Source: Bacillota bacterium (GTDB lineage: Bacteria; Bacillota; Clostridia; Christensenellales; SZUA-584). From it: DNA of 64,000 nt. Location: positions 29,050 to 93,049 of the forward strand of contig JAEZKQ010000017.1 of the NCBI GenBank assembly GCA_023436115.1. The letters run 5' to 3'. The first letter of the stretch is position 1, and every line of letters starts with the position of its first letter. This document shows, piece by piece, positions 27,857 to 35,899 of the stretch. A model generated the notes under the pieces. It saw only the letters and a program-made list of their open reading frames with translations, did not search any database and was not told the DNA's origin. The position numbers were made by a program, and so were the translations under genes.

Positions 27857-28540
27857 TTAATTTGACCTCGCTCCAAACACGGCCGTTCCTATTCTGACCA
27901 CATTTGAGCCTTCTTCTATTGCAGCTTCAAAATCGTCCGACATACCCATAGAAAGGTATTCAAAATCGGAGTACACGTTTTTATAACGGTCGAAGAGCAA
28001 ACGCATTTTCTCAAAATACGGTCTGTTGTCATCCGCGTCAAACGCCGCCGGCGGAATCGCCATCAGCCCCTTGATGCGGATCCTCCTCATCACAGACACG
28101 TCTTCCAAAAAGCGTTCCAGATCTTCTTCGAAAACTCCGGATTTCGTCGGTTCCTTTGCGATATTGAGCTGTACAAGCGCAGAGAGTTCCGTGCCATTTT
28201 TTTCGCACTGTGCCTCAATCTCCTGCGCCAGAGAAAGCCTGTCCAGAGAATGCAGCAAGCATATCCCATTCAGGATATACTTCACCTTGTTACGCTGCAG
28301 CGGCCCAATGATGTGCCAGTTCAAAGAGTCTTTCAAAACCTCACGTTTTTTTAAATACTCCTGTACATGGTTCTCGCCAAAATCCCGTATGCCGGCTTCT
28401 ACAGCCTGTCCAACGGTATAGGCGTCCACCGTTTTGCTGACCGCCACGATCGTAATATCACTCCTGTTTCGTCCTGTTTTTCTTGCGCTGGCATCAACCC
28501 TTTCTTCAATTATTGCGATGTTATTCGCTATGTTGGTCAT
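27857..28540 (-). CDS. yggS: PLP homeostasis protein YggS family
   Basis: Alanine-racemase-fold protein that binds pyridoxal phosphate and balances vitamin B6 and amino-acid pools; it has no proven catalytic activity. The PLP lysine lies in TIVAVSKTVDAYTVGQAVEAG near residue 36. Next come FGENHVQEYLKK, WHIIGPLQRNKVKYI, and near the C-terminus SMGMSDDFEAAIEEGSNVVRIGTAVFG. At 227 residues it is typical. It sits directly upstream of sepF, as in many Firmicutes. Confidence 0.96.
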   Translation of the reverse strand: MTNIANNIAIIEERVDASARKTGRNRSDITIVAVSKTVDAYTVGQAVEAGIRDFGENHVQEYLKKREVLKDSLNWHIIGPLQRNKVKYILNGICLLHSLDRLSLAQEIEAQCEKNGTELSALVQLNIAKEPTKSGVFEEDLERFLEDVSVMRRIRIKGLMAIPPAAFDADDNRPYFEKMRLLFDRYKNVYSDFEYLSMGMSDDFEAAIEEGSNVVRIGTAVFGARSN

Positions 28541-28562
28541 GATTTAAGACTCCATCCAAAGC

Positions 28563-29744
28563 CTATTTTTTTATAGTTTGTCCTATTTCCAACGTAGGTG
28601 ACCCTTCATATGTTTGTATCAGTACCGTATCGCCCTTATCGGCAATCACCAGCACAGGTACATATTCACCGGCTGTGGTTTCTACGTAATCCACATTTTC
28701 GACTGTTTTCACACAGCTCTTCGGGACACTTAAGCCTTCCTGCACACCATACAGCCTTGCGGTCACACGCCGTTCGCCGAGCATAGGGCCAATATTATCC
28801 TGAATCAGTATAGTATACACAAAACCTTCTTTTTGTTCAAGCTCGGATACGTTGTAGACGGTTCCCGTATACTGAGTTTCCAAGTAATCCTCAAATATAA
28901 TTGAGAAGCTGTTGCCCAGGTGCATTTCGGGTATCTTCTTTTGTGACATCAGCACCACATACCATTCATTGGGGTTGACCACACGGTACAGCGGCGCAGA
29001 TCCCTGATCCTTTTCGGGTGTCTCAACCGTCTTGCCTTCGGCGACTTCTTTGAGCGCATTCCACGTAAAGCTGCCGATATTCTGCTTGGTCATCAGCGGC
29101 TCACATCCGTCGAAATAGAAGCTCACAACACCGCCCTCGTTTGCTGTCAGCTGGCTGCGCCAAGTCGCAAAGAGCGTCAGCAGATCAGATTCCTGCGTGT
29201 AATAATCGCGCAGCTGTTCGTCGGGATTTGTGACCTGTTTCAAATACACTAAACGCTCATCCAGCAGAGCCTCCATATCCCGTTCCAGTGTAAGCAGCGA
29301 AGACGGGACATCGTTATAAATAGCCTGTTCGATCTCGCTTGCCTTGGCATCGATCCGTGCGTTGATATCATCCAGCGTCGCGTCGATAACCCCCGCGCGA
29401 ATAACCTCCGTCTGATATTTAAGAATCGTCTTTTGCAGATCCAGAAGCTTTGAAAGCTGTTCATCGTTATAACCCAGCTCATAGACTTCGGCAATAGGAT
29501 CTCCCACTGCGACGGTCTGACCTTCTACCGCTATATATTTCGTTTTGCCGTAATTCTTCGCTTCGTAAACAACCTCATCGCGCACGATCATCAGATCAAA
29601 AGCGGCATCAAACTCTGCGCTGTTTCCCTCGACAACCGCCGTCGGCGGCGAACTAAGCAATATAATCAGCAAAACGGCGATCAATGCAAAAGTTACTGCA
29701 AGTATCAAAAAAAACTTAATTCTTGGTTTTCGCCTGACTGCCAT
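28563..29744 (-). CDS. HlyD-family-like membrane-anchored protein
   Basis: 393 residues. A short cytoplasmic basic start (MAVRRKPRIKF) leads into one membrane helix (FLILAVTFALIAVLLIILL), so the rest is outside the membrane. A biotinyl/lipoyl-like strand pair follows (VEGQTVAVGDPIAEVYELG), then a helical hairpin near 95-175, then beta-barrel segments (WYVVLMSQKKIPEMHLGNSFSI, RRVTARLYGVQEGLSVPKSCV). This is adaptor-like architecture, but no ABC or RND exporter is encoded nearby. Such genes recur beside yggS and sepF in Clostridia, which hints at an envelope or division role. Confidence 0.8.
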   Translation of the reverse strand: MAVRRKPRIKFFLILAVTFALIAVLLIILLSSPPTAVVEGNSAEFDAAFDLMIVRDEVVYEAKNYGKTKYIAVEGQTVAVGDPIAEVYELGYNDEQLSKLLDLQKTILKYQTEVIRAGVIDATLDDINARIDAKASEIEQAIYNDVPSSLLTLERDMEALLDERLVYLKQVTNPDEQLRDYYTQESDLLTLFATWRSQLTANEGGVVSFYFDGCEPLMTKQNIGSFTWNALKEVAEGKTVETPEKDQGSAPLYRVVNPNEWYVVLMSQKKIPEMHLGNSFSIIFEDYLETQYTGTVYNVSELEQKEGFVYTILIQDNIGPMLGERRVTARLYGVQEGLSVPKSCVKTVENVDYVETTAGEYVPVLVIADKGDTVLIQTYEGSPTLEIGQTIKK

Positions 29745-29854
29745 TTATTCCCCTTCCGAATTTACCCCTTAATACTTCTCCGCAGCCAAAAAAACTCCTT
29801 TGTATATGAAGATAGAAAAAACACGAATTCTCCCGCATTGGCAAGGAGAAAATG

Positions 29855-30259
29855 TCACAACGCAATCCTGACTTCCACGCTGTTGCCAAGACCATTGTAG
29901 CGGATATCCTGGCACAGTGCACGCACCAGCGTGAGCCCTCGGCCGCGCTCTCGCAGCAGCGTTTCCTCGTCTTCAGGCATGTGACTACACATACTATCGT
30001 GCGCAAAACCGGTCCCGCGATCGGTAATGCAAATGCTCAAACAACCATTTTTCATTGTTGCTTTAAAAATAACGGGTGCTTTCTTGGACGGACTGGCGTG
30101 TTCAAAGCTGTTGACCAGCAGCTCATTAATCACAAGAGCGATATTATATTTGCGCTCTTCCGTCAATGGCATATATTTCTCCACGCCGTTTAACACACCA
30201 TGAACCACTTTTTTTATATCATCAATTGATGTAAGAGCATACCGGCTCGCGTAATTCAT
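29855..30259 (-). CDS. Canonical HATPase_c_2 anti-sigma serine kinase (RsbW/SpoIIAB-like)
   Basis: GHKL-fold ATP-binding protein. All ATP-site boxes are intact: the N-box in VINELLVNSFEHA, the G1 box in ITDRGTGF and the G2 box in ERGRGLTLVRAL. It should bind ATP and could act as an anti-sigma factor and STAS-protein kinase. It follows the sigma gene by about 100 bases. I start it at the ATG giving MNYASRY (134 residues); an in-frame GTG at 30313 would add 18 residues. Neither has a good ribosome site, so the start is uncertain. It contrasts with the degenerate kinase homologue encoded upstream. Confidence 0.85.
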   Translation of the reverse strand: MNYASRYALTSIDDIKKVVHGVLNGVEKYMPLTEERKYNIALVINELLVNSFEHASPSKKAPVIFKATMKNGCLSICITDRGTGFAHDSMCSHMPEDEETLLRERGRGLTLVRALCQDIRYNGLGNSVEVRIAL

Positions 30260-30357
30260 ATAAAGACACCAAGGAGCACACAATATTGTACCGCAGCGAG
30301 CGACTGCGCGCACCGTGCTTCTTAAATCTATATACCCCCGCTAGCAGACATCTAAAC

Positions 30358-31101
30358 CTATTTTTCATAGAAATTTCTAAACTTGACAAGTATCCTGCGT
30401 TCAATTCGCGAGATGTACATCTGAGAAACGCCCAGCATAGCCGCCACTTCCCGCTGACTCTTATCGTTCTCATAGCGCTGCTGGATAACCTGCTTCTCAA
30501 TGTCGCTCAAGTGATCAAAGCAATAGGAGAGATAATCCCTGTCCTCTATTTTTTCATAGGCGTTATCCATGGTGCCCACAAGCTTAACGAATTTAGTATC
30601 TTCGTTAAGCGCTATATAGCTATCAAGCGAGGCCGCATACCCTGCTGACTGCGCTTCCATAAGCTCCAATACACGCTCCACGCTCAAGTTCAAATAATTG
30701 GATATCTGCTCCGGTGTGGCGCTGTGCCCGTTTTGAGAAGCGAGCACACTTTTGGCCTCGTCGAGCTTTCTGATCATCTCGCTTTCACGGCGAGAGATGC
30801 GTATCATACGTGTTTTATCACGAAAATAGTTTTTTATTTCACCCACAAGTGTAGGTGTTGCAAAGCTTGCGAACTTGACACCGCGTGCACTTTCATACCG
30901 GTCGAGCGCTTTCACTAAAGCGAGTGAAGCCACCTGATACAGATCGTCGTATTCAACACCCCTGCCTACAAATTTCTTCGCGACAATCTCCGCAATATAA
31001 AGAAACTTTTCAAGTATATAATTTCTTAAGTCTTCGTCACGGCTTTTTTCGTAACGTTCAAAAAGCGCCTGTTCGCTTAATTCAGACAATCGCTCACCCA
31101 T
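30358..31101 (-). CDS. SigB/SigF-type RNA polymerase sigma factor
   Basis: Alternative sigma factor of 247 residues. Region 2 shows VEYDDLYQVASLALVKALDR and FASFATPTLVGEIKNYFRD, strongly typical of the SigB/F/G group. Region 3 follows (ATPEQISNYLNLSVERVLEL), and region 4 carries the -35-reading helix (QREVAAMLGVSQMYISRIER). I start at the ATG preceded by GGGGAG; a GTG four codons upstream has no ribosome site. It is flanked by partner-switch genes, so its activity is probably held by an anti-sigma kinase. It may be a general-stress factor or a SigF; the sequence alone does not decide. Confidence 0.92.
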   Translation of the reverse strand: MGERLSELSEQALFERYEKSRDEDLRNYILEKFLYIAEIVAKKFVGRGVEYDDLYQVASLALVKALDRYESARGVKFASFATPTLVGEIKNYFRDKTRMIRISRRESEMIRKLDEAKSVLASQNGHSATPEQISNYLNLSVERVLELMEAQSAGYAASLDSYIALNEDTKFVKLVGTMDNAYEKIEDRDYLSYCFDHLSDIEKQVIQQRYENDKSQREVAAMLGVSQMYISRIERRILVKFRNFYEK

Positions 31102-31152
31102 ATTGCTCCCCACAATATGCCCAAAAAAACGTCTTTCAGGCCAATAATAATA

Positions 31153-31530
31153 TTAATGCAACAGCTTCTTTTCCAGCCGGACGCTGACAACAGTGCCTTC
31201 GCTTCCGGTCAGCTCACAAGAATCCACAAGCGCGTCCAAAAGGTATTGGCTCATCGATTCGCTGTCCCCGGTTCTATTTTCGGCTCCTTGCGCCTGTCCC
31301 GAAGCTTCAAAACAAAGTATCAAGCCATCATCCACTGTCAGGCTGATTGCAACAAGCTCCGGGTTTGCGGCAAGCAGCAATATGCAAGCCTCGGCACTTG
31401 CAACTTTTAAATCTTCAATATCCTCAATATCAAAGCCGATTCGCTGCGCAATGGCCGAAACCGCCAATCTTACAGCAAGAATATAATCGGGCCGGGCAGG
31501 AATTTGAAGACGGATAACGTCGCCGTTCAC
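31153..31530 (-). CDS. RsbW-position protein with degenerate ATP site
   Basis: 125 residues with the outline of an RsbW/SpoIIAB protein: an N-terminal IPARPDYILAVRLAVSAIAQRIGF and a helix DIEDLKVASAEACILLLAA at the N-box. The usual N-box asparagine is absent (EACILLL in place of EACTNAV). The glycine-rich DxGxG box is also absent: the expected position reads CFEASGQAQGAENRTG. The protein probably does not bind ATP normally. Its GTG start overlaps the STAS-gene stop (GTGA), so it is translationally coupled to it. It may act as a non-catalytic anti-sigma factor or a titrating partner. Confidence 0.75.
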   Translation of the reverse strand: MNGDVIRLQIPARPDYILAVRLAVSAIAQRIGFDIEDIEDLKVASAEACILLLAANPELVAISLTVDDGLILCFEASGQAQGAENRTGDSESMSQYLLDALVDSCELTGSEGTVVSVRLEKKLLH

Positions 31531-31847
31531 TGTTCATCCACCTCGATCAGAAATATTTTATCGAGACCTGTCAGAGTAAATATCTTTGCAATATACGGCT
31601 TCAAATTGATGATGCTGATTTGCTTTTCTGCTTCTTTTACTTTTTTTAACGTGCTGACGAGCACACCAAGGCCCGTTGAATCAATATACTTTAAACTGTT
31701 GCAGTCCAGCACGACATCTGCCTTTTTATCATCGATCAAGGCATGCAGCTCATTTTTGAGGCTCTCGGCATTATATATATCAACCTCCCCATATAGATGG
31801 ACATCCCATCTGTTTAGGCTCTCATCATAATTGGCATCCAATAGCAT
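31527..31847 (-). CDS. STAS-domain anti-sigma factor antagonist (RsbV/SpoIIAA-like)
   Basis: 106-residue STAS protein. It carries the phosphorylatable serine in LKYIDSTGLGVLVSTLKK, flanked by the usual VVLDCNSL strand. In this family the unphosphorylated form binds the anti-sigma kinase and frees the sigma factor. It is the first gene of a STAS, degenerate kinase, sigma, canonical kinase cluster, with a strong GGAGGGG ribosome site. The serine and its glycine neighbours are intact, so the protein should still be a phosphorylation substrate. Confidence 0.93.
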   Translation of the reverse strand: MLLDANYDESLNRWDVHLYGEVDIYNAESLKNELHALIDDKKADVVLDCNSLKYIDSTGLGVLVSTLKKVKEAEKQISIINLKPYIAKIFTLTGLDKIFLIEVDEQ

Positions 31848-31892
31848 AAACCCACCCCTCCCTTTAATATTAAATGCTGTTTATGCAGCAAA

Positions 31893-33017
31893 CTATAGCG
31901 TGACCCAACGACCGGATTGCGACGATTCGCATATCTTGTCCAATATAAACTGATTATAAATGCCGTCTTCAATAGACGGGCAGCAAGACTTGCCGCTGTG
32001 CACCGACTCAAAGAACGTATACATACTGTGTACATGCGTCCTCACCCAGCCGATACCCGCCTTAGACGGCGGCGTAAAACCTCCGGGCGGGTCGAAGCGC
32101 TGATATGATTCAATGAGCTTCACACCTTTTTCGCCGCCGAATGATCCGTCTTTGTCGGTGTTGTCGTAAAATTCAATATGATTCGGACTCTCAGCTGAGA
32201 AGCGCAGCGCGCCCTTGTCTCCGAAAAGCCGAATTTCCAGCTCGTCGTTGGTGCCTGTGGCCAGTTTGGATGCGACGATGGTACCAAACGCACCATTCTC
32301 CATCTCCGCAATCACATATCCCGCGTCATCCACATCCACCTTGCGCTGTGTATCACTGTCTTGCCTTATGCTTACCGCTGTTTGCAGTGCGGCATTCACA
32401 CGCGCATACCGTCCGCAGAGATAAGATACGAGGTCTATCACATGAGACCCCATGTCAAACATTGTTCCGCCGCCTGCGGTTTCTTTGGAATAGTACCAGT
32501 TAAAAGGCTTACCAGGGTCAATGCTGGTGGCGTGATAGTATTTCGCTTCAAAGCTATACAGCCGCCCGATGCGGCCTTCATCCACAAGCTGTTTCGCACG
32601 CATCACCGCGGGGAAGAAACGATTATGGAACACCATCTGTACTTTCACGCCTGCCTTTTTGGCCGCTTCGCCGATTCTTTGCGCACCCGCATAGCTTAAG
32701 CACAGCGGTTTTTCGCAGTAGAGATGTTTGCCCGCCTCCAGCGTTTTGATGGCATATTCCTCATGTTGATGATTGGGCAAGCACAGGCAGACAGCGTCGA
32801 TATCGCTGCATGACAGCAGCTCTTCGGGTGTCTTAGCCGCAAACTCAAACCCAAGCTTGTCCACTGCCGAAAGTGACGTTTCATAGGTGCGGTTATAAAC
32901 ACCGCCCAACGCTACCTGAAAAGGAAGGTCGTAAAAGTGCGGCAATGTGCTGATCGCATATGCGTGCACACGACCGATTCTGCCAAGCCCCATAATACCG
33001 ACTTTATAAGTTTTCAT
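31893..33017 (-). CDS. Gfo/Idh/MocA-family oxidoreductase
   Basis: NAD(P)-dependent sugar or inositol dehydrogenase family, 374 residues. The Rossmann domain opens GIMGLGRIGRVHAYAI, followed by DIDAVCLCLPNHQHEEYAIKTLEAGKHLYCEKPLCLS, with the catalytic lysine in the EKP motif. The C-terminal substrate domain shows GGGTMFDMGSHVIDLVSYLCG. The resemblance to inositol 2-dehydrogenase is general; the substrate cannot be stated. It stands alone between the sigma module and a pseudogene, without sugar-transport neighbours. Confidence 0.92.
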   Translation of the reverse strand: MKTYKVGIMGLGRIGRVHAYAISTLPHFYDLPFQVALGGVYNRTYETSLSAVDKLGFEFAAKTPEELLSCSDIDAVCLCLPNHQHEEYAIKTLEAGKHLYCEKPLCLSYAGAQRIGEAAKKAGVKVQMVFHNRFFPAVMRAKQLVDEGRIGRLYSFEAKYYHATSIDPGKPFNWYYSKETAGGGTMFDMGSHVIDLVSYLCGRYARVNAALQTAVSIRQDSDTQRKVDVDDAGYVIAEMENGAFGTIVASKLATGTNDELEIRLFGDKGALRFSAESPNHIEFYDNTDKDGSFGGEKGVKLIESYQRFDPPGGFTPPSKAGIGWVRTHVHSMYTFFESVHSGKSCCPSIEDGIYNQFILDKICESSQSGRWVTL

Positions 33018-33216
33018 CCGACTACCCCTTCAGATGCTCTGTCTAAGGTCGGCCGCATACTCCGCATAGCCGGTACGGTGCAAAGCGTATTTGCAAAATC
33101 GTCATAGCGCATAGCATGTTCAATCGCGCCGTGAACAATTTGCACAGCCGCCTTAGGCATATCCGCCGGCCACTTATACAAATGAATGAGTATCCCATCA
33201 ACCGACCGAAAATTGA
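33014..33216 (-). pseudogene. Relic of an alpha/beta hydrolase (lysophospholipase type)
   Basis: In the frame from about 33214 the minus strand reads NFRSVDGILIHLYKW, then a strand and a VHGAIEHAMRYDDFA segment, matching the N-terminus of serine-aminopeptidase S33 / monoacylglycerol lipases (strand, V-H-G-x-x-E-H, R-Y). There is no start codon. The frame reaches a stop overlapping the next gene's ATG. The expected following segment (GYAEYAADLR) appears in another frame, so there is at least one frameshift. The Ser-Asp-His triad is absent. This is the decayed head of a lost gene. Confidence 0.65.
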
Positions 33217-33462
33217 TCCTGTGGTTTCATAGGCTTCTCCCCGCCAATCATAACATTTTACATATTCTTTGTAAATACCGCCATGGGCATGATAACAGTG
33301 CTTAATAAAGTGAGAATACAGATTGCCCGGTTTACGAAAATAAAACAAATACTTCATTGTCGATCAGATTGGGGCGGCCTAAATTACTATATATTTCTAT
33401 TAAATAAATTTATTATATCATATTACCGCGGAGTATTTAAAGATATTCAAAATATGATGTGA

Positions 33463-33470
33463 TATAATAA
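33463..33470 (+). promoter_or_regulatory. Likely -10 region of glpP
   Basis: TATAAT at 33463-33468, about 30 bases before the glpP ATG, with no clear -35 box. An 11-base AT-rich inverted repeat (TTATTATATCA at 33410-33420 and TGATATAATAA at 33460-33470) covers it, possibly by chance. Confidence 0.4.
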
Positions 33471-33497
33471 CCCTAAAGAAATGAAAAGGAGCGGATT

Positions 33498-34061
33498 ATG
33501 CACGACTATATCGAAGCTGTGAAGGACAGCCCGATCATCGCTGCGGTACAGAATCGGCAGTCGCTTGAACGCGCGCTCTCATTGAGCGTACCCACCATCT
33601 TTTTGATCAACACAGACATTTTTTCTGCCAAAGCGCTTGTGGATACCGCCAAAAAGTCGGGCAGCCGTGTCTTTTTACATATGGATTTGATCGACGGCCT
33701 TGCGGCCAGTACACGTGCGCTCGATTATGTACAAACCAGCATGAGCCCTAGCGGCATCATCAGCACGCGCAGTGCGCTTGTTAAATACGCGCGCGATCAA
33801 GGCATTTTCGCTATTCAGCGTTTTTTCATGGTGGACAACGCGTCATACGACAACGCTGTGCGCACAGCAGCCAAGGTTCACCCCTCGATGATAGAGCTGA
33901 TGCCCGGGATTATACCCAGCGTCATACGCCGTTTTACGGAGGAAGTCAACATTCCCGTGATTGCAGGGGGGTTGCTGACTGACCGGCGTCAGGTGATTGA
34001 AGCGCTCTCCAGCGGCGCCATCGGCGTGTCTACCGGCAGCGAAGCGCTCTGGACGGAATAA
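33498..34061 (+). CDS. glpP: Glycerol-3-phosphate-responsive antiterminator GlpP
   Basis: RNA-binding barrel protein that, with glycerol-3-phosphate, prevents early termination of glycerol-uptake mRNAs in Firmicutes. At 187 residues it has family length. Characteristic stretches are SPIIAAVQNRQSLERAL, VFLHMDLIDGL, the GIISTRSALVKYARDQGI segment, IQRFFMVD, and IELMPGIIPSVIRRF followed by IPVIAGGLL. It is the only plus-strand gene of its neighbourhood, with AAAGGAG before the ATG. No glpF, glpK or glpD is visible in the window, so its target is elsewhere. Its stop meets the convergent neighbour with no gap. Confidence 0.93.
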   Translation: MHDYIEAVKDSPIIAAVQNRQSLERALSLSVPTIFLINTDIFSAKALVDTAKKSGSRVFLHMDLIDGLAASTRALDYVQTSMSPSGIISTRSALVKYARDQGIFAIQRFFMVDNASYDNAVRTAAKVHPSMIELMPGIIPSVIRRFTEEVNIPVIAGGLLTDRRQVIEALSSGAIGVSTGSEALWTE

Positions 34062-34577
34062 TCATCGTAATATGCCAGTCTTGATGTAAGTTTTGATCAT
34101 CGACACATAATGCGCGACACCTTCAGCATTGTGCGACAAATCCTCTTGTGTGACTTGCCGCACGATTCGGTACGGATTGCCCATGACCACACTGCCGGGC
34201 TCTATCACCTTGCCGCCGGGTATCACCGTACCCGCGCCGATGATGCAGTTTTCACCGATTTTGGCGGCATCCAGCACAATCGCGCCCATACCGATCAGCG
34301 TACCGTTTCCGATATCGCATGAATGCAGTATCGCGCCATGCCCCACCGTCACGTCGTTGCCGATGATAAGCGGCAGATGTGTGGTGTGCAGCAAGCAGCC
34401 GTCCTGAATGTTGGTACGCTCTCCGATCTCTATATGCGCCAGATCCCCGCGCACCACCGCGCAAGGCCATACGCTAGACAGCTTATGCAGCGTCACGTCG
34501 CCAATCACCACCGCCGCAGAATGCACATAAGCTGTGCTGTCCTTGGCAGGATCAATACCGTTTACCGCTTGTATCAT
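34062..34577 (-). CDS. Gamma-carbonic-anhydrase-like hexapeptide protein
   Basis: Left-handed beta-helix protein of the gamma-carbonic anhydrase (YrdA/CaiE-like) family, 171 residues. The hexapeptide repeats run from about residue 15 to 130. Candidate zinc histidines sit in LLHTTHLPLIIG, GHGAILHSCDIG and nearby. An ATGA overlap of four bases couples it to the end of the SCIFF maturase gene, so the two are co-translated. It converges with glpP with zero intergenic bases. Whether it hydrates carbon dioxide is unknown; many family members do not. Confidence 0.88.
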   Translation of the reverse strand: MIQAVNGIDPAKDSTAYVHSAAVVIGDVTLHKLSSVWPCAVVRGDLAHIEIGERTNIQDGCLLHTTHLPLIIGNDVTVGHGAILHSCDIGNGTLIGMGAIVLDAAKIGENCIIGAGTVIPGGKVIEPGSVVMGNPYRIVRQVTQEDLSHNAEGVAHYVSMIKTYIKTGILR

Positions 34578-35899
34578 GCGCCCTCCATCTGCTCTGCCGC
34601 CGCCATACCGATCGCGATTTCCAGCCGCTTTTTTTGCATGGCGCAGCCGATACGGTAAGGTTTATAAATATCTCCGTTGATGTTCTTATTTGCCGCGGCA
34701 CAACCACCGCTGCAATAGTATTTTGCCCAGCACGTCGTGCAGTCTTCCATATGATATATGTTGCAGTCCTCAAACTGTTGTGCCAGCTTTTGATCAAGCC
34801 CGTCAGCATACACGTTGCCCATTTTGTACGTATCCTGCCCCACAAACTGGTGGCAGGGGTATATATCGCCGGAAGGCGCAACCGCCACATATTCGGTACC
34901 CGCACCGCAGCCGCGTATGCGCTTCAAGCGGCACGGCCCCGCACCCAGATCGACCATAAAATGAAAAAACGTAAAACCGCGTCCTTCTTTTCTCCGCCGG
35001 GCGTATTCCGCTGCTAGATGGTCGTACTCCTCGAATATGGCAGGCAGGTGTTCCTCTTTGATGGCATTCGCTCCTGTGGTCACCACCGGCTCAATGGAAA
35101 GCCCCGCAAAGCCCATATCTGCCACATGCAGCACATCCTGCGCAAAATCGAGATTATCAGCCGTGAATGTCCCGCGAACGTAGTATTCGCCGCTGCGCTG
35201 ACTCAGCAGAGCCTTGGCGTTTTTGGCCACGCGCTCGTAGCTGCCGCCGCCGCCTGCCGTTTTACGTACGGCATCGTGCACGTGCGGCCGCCCGTCGATA
35301 CTGACCACAACGTTGTTCATTTCCTTATTAATATACTCGCGCATGTCATCCGTCATAAGGTAGGCGTTGGTTGTCACCGTGAATCGGAAGTTCTTGCCGT
35401 GCGCTGCCTCGACGCTGCGCGCATAGCTCACCGTTTCTTTGAGCACTTCAAAATTGAGCAGCGGCTCTCCGCCGAAAAAGTCGACCTCGAGATTGCGCCG
35501 CGTGCCCGACATTTTAATCAGAAAGTCGATAGCAGCCTTGGCCGTCTGCGCGCTCATGAGCTCGCGCCGTCCCGCGAACGCACCGCCTTTGGCAAAGCAG
35601 TAGTCGCAGCGCAGGTTGCAGTCGTGCGCCAAGTGCAGGCACATGGCCTTCACCACGTTTTCGGGCAGAGCTTCATCGTCTCCTGGCAACGAGAACAGCA
35701 GACCTTCGTCTTTGAGCGCCCTGATTTCCTCCATCATTTCGTCGTCTTCGCTGAGCGCCTTAATAAGATCGCCGCCGTTACTTTCTATTTCAGCAAGGCG
35801 GGCGATGGTTTCAAACGCCTGCCCGTCCAGCATATGCACGCTGCCCGATTCCACGTCGAGCGCGAAGAAGTCACCGTCGTATTTAAATGTATGAACCAA
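34574..35899 (-). CDS. scfB: Radical SAM/SPASM maturase of the SCIFF peptide
   Basis: Radical SAM enzyme that installs thioether crosslinks in the six-cysteine SCIFF precursor. The N-terminus MVHTFKYDGDFFALDVESGS is the peptide-binding domain typical of this subfamily. The radical SAM cluster motif is CNLRCDYC (C94, C98, C101), followed by FFGGEPLLNF. The C-terminal SPASM domain supplies more cluster cysteines (CGAGTEYVAVAPSGDIYPC and CTTCWAKYYCSGGCAA). Length 441 residues, as expected. The precursor gene scfA lies about 330 bases upstream on the same strand, and a gamma-carbonic-anhydrase gene overlaps the 3' end. Confidence 0.96.
   Translation of the reverse strand: MVHTFKYDGDFFALDVESGSVHMLDGQAFETIARLAEIESNGGDLIKALSEDDEMMEEIRALKDEGLLFSLPGDDEALPENVVKAMCLHLAHDCNLRCDYCFAKGGAFAGRRELMSAQTAKAAIDFLIKMSGTRRNLEVDFFGGEPLLNFEVLKETVSYARSVEAAHGKNFRFTVTTNAYLMTDDMREYINKEMNNVVVSIDGRPHVHDAVRKTAGGGGSYERVAKNAKALLSQRSGEYYVRGTFTADNLDFAQDVLHVADMGFAGLSIEPVVTTGANAIKEEHLPAIFEEYDHLAAEYARRRKEGRGFTFFHFMVDLGAGPCRLKRIRGCGAGTEYVAVAPSGDIYPCHQFVGQDTYKMGNVYADGLDQKLAQQFEDCNIYHMEDCTTCWAKYYCSGGCAAANKNINGDIYKPYRIGCAMQKKRLEIAIGMAAAEQMEGA

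Noticed and set aside
33410..33470. Eleven-base AT-only inverted repeat upstream of glpP
   Set aside because: The arms are almost purely A and T in an AT-rich gap and are 39 bases apart, so chance is a sufficient explanation.
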